Assembly: GCF_039536325.1 (NCBI RefSeq)
Contig: NZ_BAAAYO010000013.1
Span: forward strand, 124,001-188,000
Length of the DNA stretch: 64,000 nt
Source: Paenibacillus_AB hodogayensis
GTDB lineage: Bacteria > Bacillota > Bacilli > Paenibacillales > NBRC-103111
Reading direction: 5' to 3'
Every line of letters starts with the position of its first letter. Within the stretch, counting starts at the first letter, position 1. A program made the translations under genes and the position numbers. Of this stretch, positions 7,843 to 15,043 are shown in pieces. The notes beneath the pieces are model-generated. The model worked only from the letters and a program-made list of their open reading frames with translations. It was not told where the DNA came from and did not search any database.

Positions 7843-9504
7843 TTATTTCGCACCCGGGTCGTACGAGCTTTTCAGCGACACGATCCGGTTAAACACCGGC
7901 TTGGCGGCCGTCGAATAGTGCGAATCGACATTGAAATAACCGTGCCGGAAAAACTGGAACTTCTCTTGAGGCTGCACATCGGCCATGTTCGGCTCGACGA
8001 ATCCTTCCTGAATCGAAAGCGAACTCGGATTGAGCCGTTCCAGGAACGTATCCGAGTCGACCTTCTCGTCCAACACCAGCGGCTCGAACAACCGGAATTC
8101 CGCCGGAATGCCCTGGGTCGCATCGACCCAATGGATCGTGCCCTTCACCTTCCGTCCGGTAAACCCGCTGCCGCTTTTCGTTTCCACGTCGTATGTACAG
8201 CGGATTTCCAGAACTTCGCCGTTCTCGTCCTTGATAACTTCCTCGCATTTGATAAAATAAGCATGCTTCAGCCGGACTTCGTTGCCCGGGAACAATCGGT
8301 GGTATTTGGGCGGCGGATTTTCCGTAAAATCGTCGCGCTCGATCCAGATTTCCCGCGAAAACGGTATGAGCCGGTTGCCCATTTCCTCGTTCTCCGGATT
8401 GTTTTCGGCATCCAGCATTTCCACTTGCCCTTCCGGGTAGTTCGTGATGACGACCTTCAGCGGGTCGAGCACCGCCATCGTTCTCGGCGCCTTCAGCTTC
8501 AAATCCTCCCGGACGAAATGATCGAGGAACTGCGAATCGACCGTCGATATCGCCTTGGCGACGCCCACCTCGCGAAGGAAGTTGCGGATCGCCTCCGGCG
8601 TGTATCCTCTGCGGCGCATGCCCGCCAACGTCGGCATACGCGGATCGCTCCAGCCGTCCACAGCTTTGGAATCGACCAGCAGCTTCAAATAACGCTTGCT
8701 CATGATCGTGTTCGTCATGTTGTAGCGGGCGAATTCGTACTGGCGGGAGACGTGCTCCATCTCGCATTCGCGTATGACCCAATCGTACAGCGGACGATGG
8801 TCTTCGTATTCCAGCGAGCACAACGAGTGCGTCACGCCTTCGAGCGCGTCCCCGATCGGGTGCGAATAGTCGTACATTGGGTAAATGCACCAAGCATCTC
8901 CGGTTTTATGATGATGTGTATTGAGGATACGGTACAAGGCCGGGTCGCGCATATTGATGTTAGGCGATGCCATATCGATTTTGGCGCGAAGCACTCTGGC
9001 TCCGTTCGGAAACTCGCCGGCGCGCATCCGCGCGAACAAATCCAGGTTTTCTTCCACCGAGCGGTTGCGGTACGGGCTTTCCTTCCCCGGTTCGGTCAAG
9101 CTGCCGCGGTTGGACCGCATTTCTTCCGCCGTCTGGTCGTCCACGTAGGCGAGCCCTTTACGGATGAGCTTGACCGCCAGCTCGTAGTTTTGCTCGAAAT
9201 AATCCGAAGCGAAGTGCAGCTCGCTCCACTCAAAGCCGAGCCAGCGAATATCATTCAGAATGCCTTCGACGTATTCCGTGTCTTCCTTGACCGGGTTCGT
9301 ATCGTCAAACCGCAAATTCGTCCGGCCGCCAAACTCGGCCGCCAGCTCGAAATTAAGGCAAATCGCCTTGGCATGTCCGATGTGCAAATAGCCGTTCGGC
9401 TCCGGTGGAAAGCGGGTGACGACCTGATGCACGCGTCCCTCTTTCAGATCTTCCGCGATAATTGTTTTGATGAAGTTGGATGATGATGCCGTCTTCGTCT
9501 CCAT
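7843..9504 (-). CDS. glnS: Glutaminyl-tRNA synthetase
   Basis: A 553-residue class I synthetase that charges tRNA-Gln directly. The HIGH signature is at 41-44 (PNGYLHIGHAK) and the KMSKS-type loop at 267-271 (IMSKR). The specificity region with LRAKIDMASPN and the C-terminal anticodon-binding beta-barrels (PLKVVITNYPEG onward) are complete. Length matches the bacterial GlnRS of gamma-proteobacterial type rather than GluRS. Firmicutes usually make Gln-tRNA by the GatCAB route, so a GlnRS here indicates lineage-specific acquisition known from some Paenibacillus. The start follows AAAGGGGAG. It is monocistronic with a long, repeat-filled 5' region. Confidence 0.93.
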   Translation of the reverse strand: METKTASSSNFIKTIIAEDLKEGRVHQVVTRFPPEPNGYLHIGHAKAICLNFELAAEFGGRTNLRFDDTNPVKEDTEYVEGILNDIRWLGFEWSELHFASDYFEQNYELAVKLIRKGLAYVDDQTAEEMRSNRGSLTEPGKESPYRNRSVEENLDLFARMRAGEFPNGARVLRAKIDMASPNINMRDPALYRILNTHHHKTGDAWCIYPMYDYSHPIGDALEGVTHSLCSLEYEDHRPLYDWVIRECEMEHVSRQYEFARYNMTNTIMSKRYLKLLVDSKAVDGWSDPRMPTLAGMRRRGYTPEAIRNFLREVGVAKAISTVDSQFLDHFVREDLKLKAPRTMAVLDPLKVVITNYPEGQVEMLDAENNPENEEMGNRLIPFSREIWIERDDFTENPPPKYHRLFPGNEVRLKHAYFIKCEEVIKDENGEVLEIRCTYDVETKSGSGFTGRKVKGTIHWVDATQGIPAEFRLFEPLVLDEKVDSDTFLERLNPSSLSIQEGFVEPNMADVQPQEKFQFFRHGYFNVDSHYSTAAKPVFNRIVSLKSSYDPGAK

Positions 9505-9588
9505 CCCTCGTCCGCTCCCCTTTCTCCTGTCGTATGGATGTCAGCTTATCTCTCTATCATACACAAAATTTGGGGAAAATATAAGAAT

Positions 9589-9710
9589 AAACGTCCATCG
9601 AAGAAATTCGGGGATGAGCGACCGCGACTTAGCGGTTGTTTTTCTTGGTAAACCACTCCTTCACTTGCCTCTATCAGGCAAGTACTGGATTGGTTTAACG
9701 TTAAGAATTC
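9589..9710. repeat. Hairpin-rich intergenic repeat, copy 1
   Basis: A 122-bp element that reappears at 9820-9942 with roughly 90 percent identity by eye. It has a small hairpin (ACCGC..GCGGT followed by TTTTT) and then a long imperfect stem closing on CTTGCC-TCTATCA-GGCAAG. The order terminator-like hairpin then long stem is kept in both copies. No gene is encoded. Confidence 0.8.
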
Positions 9711-9819
9711 CTTTTTAACGAAGCCGTTCGACGAAGTACAGCCGCGGTTTAGCGGTTGGAATTCTTGTGAGCCCGATGTGGAAACTCCTTTCGGGTTTCC
9801 ATTCGGACTCTAAAAGAAC
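9711..9819. repeat. Diverged spacer related to the flanking repeats
   Basis: Between the two full copies, this segment keeps fragments of the same design: a CCGCGGTTTAGCGGTT core and a separate hairpin GGAAAC..GTTTCC. It may be a decayed third unit. Confidence 0.4.
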
Positions 9820-9942
9820 AAACGTCCATCGAGGCAAACTCGAGGATGGGCGACCGCGTTTTAGCGGTTGTTTTTCTTGGTAAACCACTCTTTCACTTGC
9901 CTCTATCAGGCAAGTACTGGATTGGTTTAACGATAAGAATTC
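9820..9942. repeat. Hairpin-rich intergenic repeat, copy 2
   Basis: Second copy of the element at 9589-9710. The two share the AAACGTCCATCGA start, the CGGTTGTTTTTCTTGGTAAA core, the CTTGCC/GGCAAG stem and the TAAGAATTC end. Substitutions cluster in loops and flanks. A weaker relative of the core (GGTTACTTTTCTTGGTAAA) occurs at about 12602-12620. Confidence 0.8.
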
Positions 9943-10000
9943 TAAAAACCATGCAACGAAGAACAGCCCCCGCTCCACTAAGGCCTAACGAACGACATAT

Positions 10001-10043
10001 AAAAAAATACCGAGCCTACGGCTAAAAGCACCGCAGACTCGGG
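10001..10043 (-). terminator. Intrinsic terminator of rocD-rocF
   Basis: On the minus strand CCCGAGTCTGCGG pairs with CCGTAGGCTCGG through a 7-nt loop region and is followed by TATTTTTTT. It starts 18 nt after the rocF stop. Confidence 0.85.
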
Positions 10044-10060
10044 TAACACCTTTTGTATCC

Positions 10061-10975
10061 CTATAAGATTTTTTCCCCAAACAAAGACGTGATCAGCTCC
10101 ACCGCAGCAAGGGCCGTGCGGTTACGGATGTCCAAAGCCGGGTTTACTTCCACAAACTCCGCACTGGTCACCACACCCGCATCGGACAGCATCTCCATGG
10201 CCAGCAAGCTCTCCCGCAGGCTGATGCCTGCCGCTACCGGCGTGCCGACGCCCGGAGCGTCCGCTGGATCAAGGCCGTCCAGATCCACGCTGACGTGCAC
10301 CCCGCTCGTCCCCCGGGTCACTCTCTCGAGCGCCAACTCCATCACCCGGACAATTCCGAGCTTGTCGACCTCATGCATCGTGTAGACAGCCATCCCTTTC
10401 TCCTTTAAAAAGCGCTGCTCTCCAGGATCCAACGAACGGGCCCCGATAATAGCGACATGCTCCGGCTGCACGCTCGGACAGCCTCCGCCGATGCCCACCA
10501 GCGCCGGATGCCCGTACCCCATTGCGGCAGCCAGCGCCATGCCGTGAATATTGCCCGAAGGCGACGTATCCGCCGTATTCACATCGCCGTGCGAATCGTA
10601 CCAGATGACGCCCACGCTCGGCTTGCGGCGCAGCACGCCTGCCAGCGTGCCGATCGCAATACTGTGGTCGCCGCCCAGCACAAGCGGGAACCGTCCTTGA
10701 TCGACCATGCCGGCAACCGCCTCGGCCAGCTCGGAATTGACCCGGACAATTTCATATAAATATTTCAGGTTCGACTCTGGCGCCGCCCCGTACGATTTGG
10801 CCCGACGAACGATCAGATCCCCCTCGTCCCTCACGGTATAGCCCAAATGCTCCAAACGCTGCTCCAAGCCGGCGCAGCGAATCGCGCTCGGCCCCATATC
10901 CACGCCGCGCCGGTCGGCACCCAAATCCATCGGCACCCCGATGACGGACACATGCTTGCCCAGATGAGGATTCAT
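10061..10975 (-). CDS. rocF: Arginase
   Basis: A 304-residue ureohydrolase that splits arginine to ornithine and urea. The binuclear manganese site is intact: GGDHS at 101-105, DSHGD at 127-131 and DLDGLDP at 231-237. The TSPSGNIHGM substrate loop follows the second motif. Length matches Bacillus arginases. It lies 18 nt downstream of rocD, which consumes the ornithine, so the two form an arginine-degradation operon ending at the 10001-10043 terminator. GGAGTGG precedes ATG 10975. Agmatinase is less likely because of the arginase-type GNIHGM loop and context. Confidence 0.93.
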   Translation of the reverse strand: MNPHLGKHVSVIGVPMDLGADRRGVDMGPSAIRCAGLEQRLEHLGYTVRDEGDLIVRRAKSYGAAPESNLKYLYEIVRVNSELAEAVAGMVDQGRFPLVLGGDHSIAIGTLAGVLRRKPSVGVIWYDSHGDVNTADTSPSGNIHGMALAAAMGYGHPALVGIGGGCPSVQPEHVAIIGARSLDPGEQRFLKEKGMAVYTMHEVDKLGIVRVMELALERVTRGTSGVHVSVDLDGLDPADAPGVGTPVAAGISLRESLLAMEMLSDAGVVTSAEFVEVNPALDIRNRTALAAVELITSLFGEKIL

Positions 10976-10993
10976 GAATACGCCACTCCTTCC

Positions 10994-12370
10994 TCAGACC
11001 AACACCTGCTCGATACGTTCCAGAGCCCAGTCCAGCTCTCTGCGCGCAATCGTCAGCGGGGGAGCGAGACGAATCGTCGTCTCGTGCGTTTCCTTGCATA
11101 GCAGGCCGAGGGTCATAAGCCGCTCGCAATACGGTCGTGCGGGCTCTGTCAGCTCTATGCCAATAAACAAGCCCCTTCCGCGAACCTCTTTGACGATGGG
11201 GCTATTCAGGGTCCGCAGGCGGCCTAATGCATAATCGCCCAACACCCGGGATCTCTCGGACAAAGCTTCCTCCCAAAAAACCTCCATGGCCGCCACCGCA
11301 CAGGTGCAGGCCAGCGGATTGCCACCGAAAGTGGAACCGTGCGAGCCGGGCTCAAACACCCCCAGCACCTCCCGGTCAGCCGCCACCGCAGAGATGGGGT
11401 AGACGCCCCCGCCCAGCGCTTTGCCGAGAATGTATACGTCCGGCACAACCTGCTCATGGTCGCATGCAAACGGTTTTCCCGTTCGGCCAAAGCCCGTCTG
11501 AATTTCATCAGCCATCAGCAGAACTTGATGGCGTTTGCACAGTTCCGCCGCCTCCGTCAAAAATCCCATTGGCGGTACCCGGATACCCGCTTCGCCCTGG
11601 ATCGGCTCGATGAGAAAGGCGGCTGTATTCGGGGTGATGGCTTGCTCCAACGCCTGTATATCTCCGAACGGAACGACTCGAAAGCCCGGAGTGAACGGGC
11701 CAAATCCGCGTTTGTATTCCGGCGAAGTCGAAAACGACGTAACCGTCAAGGTTCTGCCGTGGAAATTGCCCTCGCATACAATAATCTCAGCATTTCCGTC
11801 AGGAACGCCCTTCTTGTCGCAAGCCCAGCGACGGGCTGCCTTAATAGCCGTCTCAACAGCCTCGGCTCCGGTGTTCATGGGCAAGATCATCGTTTTGCCG
11901 GTTAGCTCGGCCAGCTTCTCGTAAAACAACCCGAGCGGCGCGTTATGGAACGCACGCGACGTCAGCGTAATTCGGTTGGCTTGCTCTTGGAGAGCCGCCA
12001 TAATTTTCGGATGACGATGTCCGTGGTTGAGCGCCGAGTAGCTGCTCAGCATATCGAGGTACTGTTTGCCTTCCGCATCCTCCACCCATACTCCTTGGCC
12101 CCGTATAAGCACGACGGGCAGCGGGTTGTAATTGCGGGCACCGTAACATTCGATTTGCTCGATCGGATCGCGGGGCGACTGAAGGTTGTGAGGAATGGAC
12201 GGTTGCTCCGTTTTCTCGGCGGCCGAAGAAGAGACAGCAGGCGGAATATAGAGCGAATCCGGAATCGGTTGCGATGTTTGTGGACGATCTGCTGCCGAAT
12301 CGCATTCTGCAGATTCCGGTATAAGGGGATTCGTGGGGCCGGGTACATTTGCGGCTTTCTTCTTGTCCAT
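10994..12370 (-). CDS. rocD: Ornithine aminotransferase with N-terminal extension
   Basis: A 458-residue class III PLP aminotransferase converting ornithine and 2-oxoglutarate to glutamate semialdehyde and glutamate. The cofactor Lys317 lies in DVYILGKALGGG, with MNTGAEAVETA for phosphate binding and ADEIQTGFGRTG before it. Usual length is about 400 residues. Here roughly 65 extra N-terminal residues, rich in Pro, Ser and Glu, precede the normal start (IEQIECYGARNYNPL). The long start is supported by AGGAGGTG 6 nt before ATG 12370, so the extension looks genuine; its function is unknown. First gene of the rocD-rocF operon. Confidence 0.92.
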   Translation of the reverse strand: MDKKKAANVPGPTNPLIPESAECDSAADRPQTSQPIPDSLYIPPAVSSSAAEKTEQPSIPHNLQSPRDPIEQIECYGARNYNPLPVVLIRGQGVWVEDAEGKQYLDMLSSYSALNHGHRHPKIMAALQEQANRITLTSRAFHNAPLGLFYEKLAELTGKTMILPMNTGAEAVETAIKAARRWACDKKGVPDGNAEIIVCEGNFHGRTLTVTSFSTSPEYKRGFGPFTPGFRVVPFGDIQALEQAITPNTAAFLIEPIQGEAGIRVPPMGFLTEAAELCKRHQVLLMADEIQTGFGRTGKPFACDHEQVVPDVYILGKALGGGVYPISAVAADREVLGVFEPGSHGSTFGGNPLACTCAVAAMEVFWEEALSERSRVLGDYALGRLRTLNSPIVKEVRGRGLFIGIELTEPARPYCERLMTLGLLCKETHETTIRLAPPLTIARRELDWALERIEQVLV

Positions 12371-12463
12371 CGGGCACCTCCTTATGCAAAACCATGCAGA
12401 TTACGATGACCGTACATTATATGCGGCGTGAGATACTCGGTTCTGGATAGAGGGGGCGTACAG

Positions 12464-12754
12464 ATGTCCCGATCAATTAGAAAAGTGCTGAAGGCAGGAT
12501 GCGGGGGAGAGCAAAGACAGACTATCGCCACTAATAGGCCGGTAAATAAGAATTACTTCGGATCGAAGCCTTTTCGTTGGGGGGACATCCAAGCTTACGA
12601 GGTTACTTTTCTTGGTAAAGGGAATCGCAGTTCGCTTACCGCTTTTGCAAAGTTAAACTTTCTGGAACGTTCAAAAAAAGCCGGACACGTCGCCCGGCTG
12701 CTCAAGAGCATAGATAAGTTAGGTGAACCAGCGCTATCTTCTCAGCGTAAATGA
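12464..12754 (+). CDS. Doubtful small basic ORF
   Basis: A 96-residue frame beginning MSRSIRKVLK follows GAGGGGG at a good spacing. It is basic, has no known domain, overlaps the minus-strand terminator at 12673-12699, and includes the sequence related to the 9.6-9.9 kb repeats. The rest of the 12371-12808 gap shows no other gene. More likely non-coding than real. Confidence 0.25.
   Translation: MSRSIRKVLKAGCGGEQRQTIATNRPVNKNYFGSKPFRWGDIQAYEVTFLGKGNRSSLTAFAKLNFLERSKKAGHVARLLKSIDKLGEPALSSQRK
12673..12699 (-). terminator. Intrinsic terminator of the 12809-13228 gene
   Basis: On the minus strand AGCCGG-(9 nt)-CCGGCT is followed by TTTTTTGA. It lies about 110 nt past the stop of the minus-strand gene ending at 12809. 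Confidence 0.7.
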
Positions 12755-12808
12755 GGTCATGTCAGCCAATCGAGACTCATTGGCATTCAGGCGCACCGAA
12801 GCTAGACG

Positions 12809-13228
12809 TTACCGGATTCGCTGAACATCTGCAACCTTGGCCGACAGGCCCGTCATCCCGCAGCCATCGCCCATTTTGCCGGTTACGCGCAGCACATCGC
12901 CTTTACGAAACGAACCCGCCTCAAAGCAAACCGGAACCGAGCCTGTTTGGTCTTCGAGCTGGACGAGGACCTTGCCGTCCGCCTTCTTTTGCGAATCGGC
13001 CAACACTTTTCCTTCCACGGTAACCGCGCTTCCCAACATATCCCCGGCTTCCAAAATGGAGAGCACCGGCAGCCATCCTTGCGACTCAGCGACAACGCTG
13101 GACTCGGAGCGTGCGTTCTCCGCTTCGGCTGCGGCCGCATAATCGACTTGTCTGTGAACAGCATCATAGGTAAGCAACAAGGCAAACGTCAACATCGGTG
13201 CCAGCCATATTCGAATCGAATCCATCAT
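12809..13228 (-). CDS. Exported OB-fold (nucleic-acid-binding-type) protein
   Basis: A 139-residue protein. Residues 1-20 (IWLAPMLTFALLLTY) form a signal or anchor segment. After an Ala/Glu-rich linker, residues ~55-139 form one small OB fold with GSAVTVEGKVLADSQKK and GDVLRVTGKMGDG, like the short exported OB modules of nucleases and DNA-binding proteins. ATG 13228 is preferred to GTG 13273 because of GGGGGGT just upstream. It ends at its own terminator at 12673-12699. Substrate unknown. Confidence 0.6.
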   Translation of the reverse strand: MMDSIRIWLAPMLTFALLLTYDAVHRQVDYAAAAEAENARSESSVVAESQGWLPVLSILEAGDMLGSAVTVEGKVLADSQKKADGKVLVQLEDQTGSVPVCFEAGSFRKGDVLRVTGKMGDGCGMTGLSAKVADVQRIR

Positions 13229-13405
13229 GACCGCTACCCCCCAGAAAGTTGTACCTAAGGTTAGCTTACCCACCGACTGTTAACGCGAATCGTTTATTAT
13301 ATTAAAAATTGATGAAGACGGGTGCCGTCTCTTCAATGCCGCTTTCAAAGCTCTGCGGGACCGACACTTTTGACAGGCGTTTCTGGGATATTTGGCTCTT
13401 AGAAT

Positions 13406-14257
13406 CTATACCTTTATCCCCTTATCCTTGGCAATCAGTACGATCGCAAGCCAGGCCAGGTCGTCCAGCTTCATTTCCTTGTTATTGGCTTGAGTCGCCC
13501 ATTTGTAGTCCGTTACGAGCGGATGGTCCAGCTCGCCGGTAACGCTTTTTTCATACAGTCCGTGAAGCGCCTTCGTCAGCGTCTCCCACTGCCAATCGTC
13601 CGAAAAATTCACCTGCTTTTCCTCCCCTCTCTTCCCCCGCTGCAGCCGGTCCTCGATATTCCCTGCGTATTCGTTCAAATCCACATGACCGTTTATACCG
13701 TCAACCCGCCCCGTTTCGCTGTATTGGAATAACGTCCACTCGCTCCATACCGGATTGCCCATCGGTTTGTCCGTTCCGTAATGCGCCACCCATAGCGGAT
13801 ATACCGCCAAATCCGGCTCCATGTACGTTTTCGCAAAAGAGGCTCCGGTGTAAAGCATGGGAACTTGTCCGGTAGCCGCTTGTACGTTCTCTAGCCACGC
13901 TCGGGCCCAAGCGCTAACCTGCGCCTTCGTAAAAGGACGACCGTCCAACGATCCCTGCTCCAGATCGAGCACATGCCACAATTCCGGCACCCACCTCTTC
14001 ACTTGGGCCAAATAGTGCTCGGCTTCATGAACCGGATCGTTGGACAGATGGGCAAAATGGTAAAAGCCGATCGGAATGCCGGCATCCCTTGCGCCTTCCG
14101 CATTTTGGACCAACCGGGCATCGACTAAGCTTGTCCCTTCGGTCGCCTTGATTTGGGCGAAGCGGATAACGTCCCGTCGAACGGCTTGCCAGTCGATCTC
14201 TCCCTGCCATTTCGAAACGTCGATTCCGGGGGAGTTGGCTTTATTTCGAGTCTGCAT
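13406..14257 (-). CDS. GH25 endolysin (muramidase)
   Basis: A 283-residue phage-type lysozyme. The GH25 catalytic barrel spans residues ~8-195 with GIDVSKWQG at 11-19, KATEG near 38, FYHFAH near 65, and the acidic pair Asp98/Glu100 in VLDLEQG. The last ~80 residues after a Lys/Glu-rich linker form a helical tail domain (WETLTKALHGLYEKSV, LDDLAWLAIVL), likely wall-binding. No signal peptide, so it needs the holin encoded just upstream, whose gene overlaps its start by 17 nt. AAGGAGG precedes ATG 14257. It is the last gene of the phage island and would release the tail particles. Confidence 0.92.
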   Translation of the reverse strand: MQTRNKANSPGIDVSKWQGEIDWQAVRRDVIRFAQIKATEGTSLVDARLVQNAEGARDAGIPIGFYHFAHLSNDPVHEAEHYLAQVKRWVPELWHVLDLEQGSLDGRPFTKAQVSAWARAWLENVQAATGQVPMLYTGASFAKTYMEPDLAVYPLWVAHYGTDKPMGNPVWSEWTLFQYSETGRVDGINGHVDLNEYAGNIEDRLQRGKRGEEKQVNFSDDWQWETLTKALHGLYEKSVTGELDHPLVTDYKWATQANNKEMKLDDLAWLAIVLIAKDKGIKV

Positions 14258-14513
14258 CGTCTTCGCGTTCCTCCTTATCCGTCTGCCCTTTGGCGTAGTG
14301 GTAGGCTCCGCTGGCGGTCAAGCCGACAAGCGATACGGTCAACAACGTCTGCTGGATTTTATCCGGGACCAAGACGAAGATAGCCGCAATCGCCAGACAG
14401 AACAGATGATTGTGCTTGCTCGGCACGCCGTAAGCTTTCAAAATGCCGACATAAGCAGTCACCACAGCGGCCAGCATCAAAACTTCATTGGTTAAATAAG
14501 TCATGTCGATCAT
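14241..14513 (-). CDS. Phage holin
   Basis: A 90-residue protein with two or three membrane segments (VLMLAAVVTAYVGILKAYG; LFCLAIAAIFVLV; LLTVSLVGLTASGAY) and a highly charged C-terminal tail (KEEREDDADSK). Size, charge pattern and place between the XhlA-like gene and the endolysin gene identify it as the holin that forms the lysis pore. It overlaps both neighbours (4 nt and 17 nt). Confidence 0.85.
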   Translation of the reverse strand: MIDMTYLTNEVLMLAAVVTAYVGILKAYGVPSKHNHLFCLAIAAIFVLVPDKIQQTLLTVSLVGLTASGAYHYAKGQTDKEEREDDADSK

Positions 14514-14899
14514 GGCTGCATCCCCCCGAACACTTTCACGATATCCTCGAAGCGGATGCCGAGCGAGAAGGCGAGCAGCACCATAAGCAAATACACGAAA
14601 AACTTTTCTTTGTGCTCGATAAACTCTTGATACCAGACCCGATCGTCATGGCCGAGCGGCTCCTTCGTATTCGCCATCAGCCGGCCCAGCTCGTGGTTGA
14701 TCGCCTCCAGCTTGTCGTCCTGCCGTTCTGCGATTCCGGTTAACCGGACCACGTTTTCGCGTAATACGGTAATGGTCTCGGCGTAAATTTTGTGGCTTTC
14801 CCGCACTTCCTTCAGATGCTCCCATACATCGCGTTTGAACTCCATCATATCTTCCCTTAATGTGTCAATTTGCACCTGGCAGATATCGTGTTCGCCCAT
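14510..14899 (-). CDS. XhlA/BhlA-like lysis-associated protein
   Basis: A 129-residue protein with a long charged coiled coil (residues ~5-75) and one C-terminal membrane anchor (FFVYLLMVLLAFSLGI). This matches the XhlA/haemolysin-like partner that works with the holin in PBSX-type lysis cassettes. Overlaps the holin start by 4 nt. A terminator lies just upstream (14931-14964), so the cassette needs readthrough or its own promoter, which I cannot identify. Confidence 0.75.
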   Translation of the reverse strand: MGEHDICQVQIDTLREDMMEFKRDVWEHLKEVRESHKIYAETITVLRENVVRLTGIAERQDDKLEAINHELGRLMANTKEPLGHDDRVWYQEFIEHKEKFFVYLLMVLLAFSLGIRFEDIVKVFGGMQP

Positions 14900-14930
14900 A
14901 TTTGACCCCCCATCCCATCTGCTGGATATT

Positions 14931-14964
14931 TTGGAAAAGAAAAAGAGCGGTGGTGGCCGCTCTT
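14931..14964 (-). terminator. Terminator between tail module 1 and the lysis cassette
   Basis: On the minus strand AAGAGCGG-CCACCA-CCGCTCTT has a perfect 8-bp stem followed by a T-rich run (TTTCTTTT). It lies between the last tail gene and the XhlA-like gene. Confidence 0.75.
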
Positions 14965-15043
14965 GGGAGATAGCTAGTCTATAGCTGAGAAGCAGCTGGA
15001 TTCTCTTGAAAAAGAGTTTCCCCGCTGATCGATTCGAGAACCA

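Noticed and set aside
7495..9483. 662-residue plus-strand open frame
   Set aside because: It is the antisense shadow of glnS: composition is Arg/His/Phe-rich without domains and it lacks a ribosome site.
9505..10060. T-box or other tRNA-responsive leader for glnS
   Set aside because: No specifier loop or conserved T-box sequence is visible near the glnS start; the repeats are both far from it and arranged differently.
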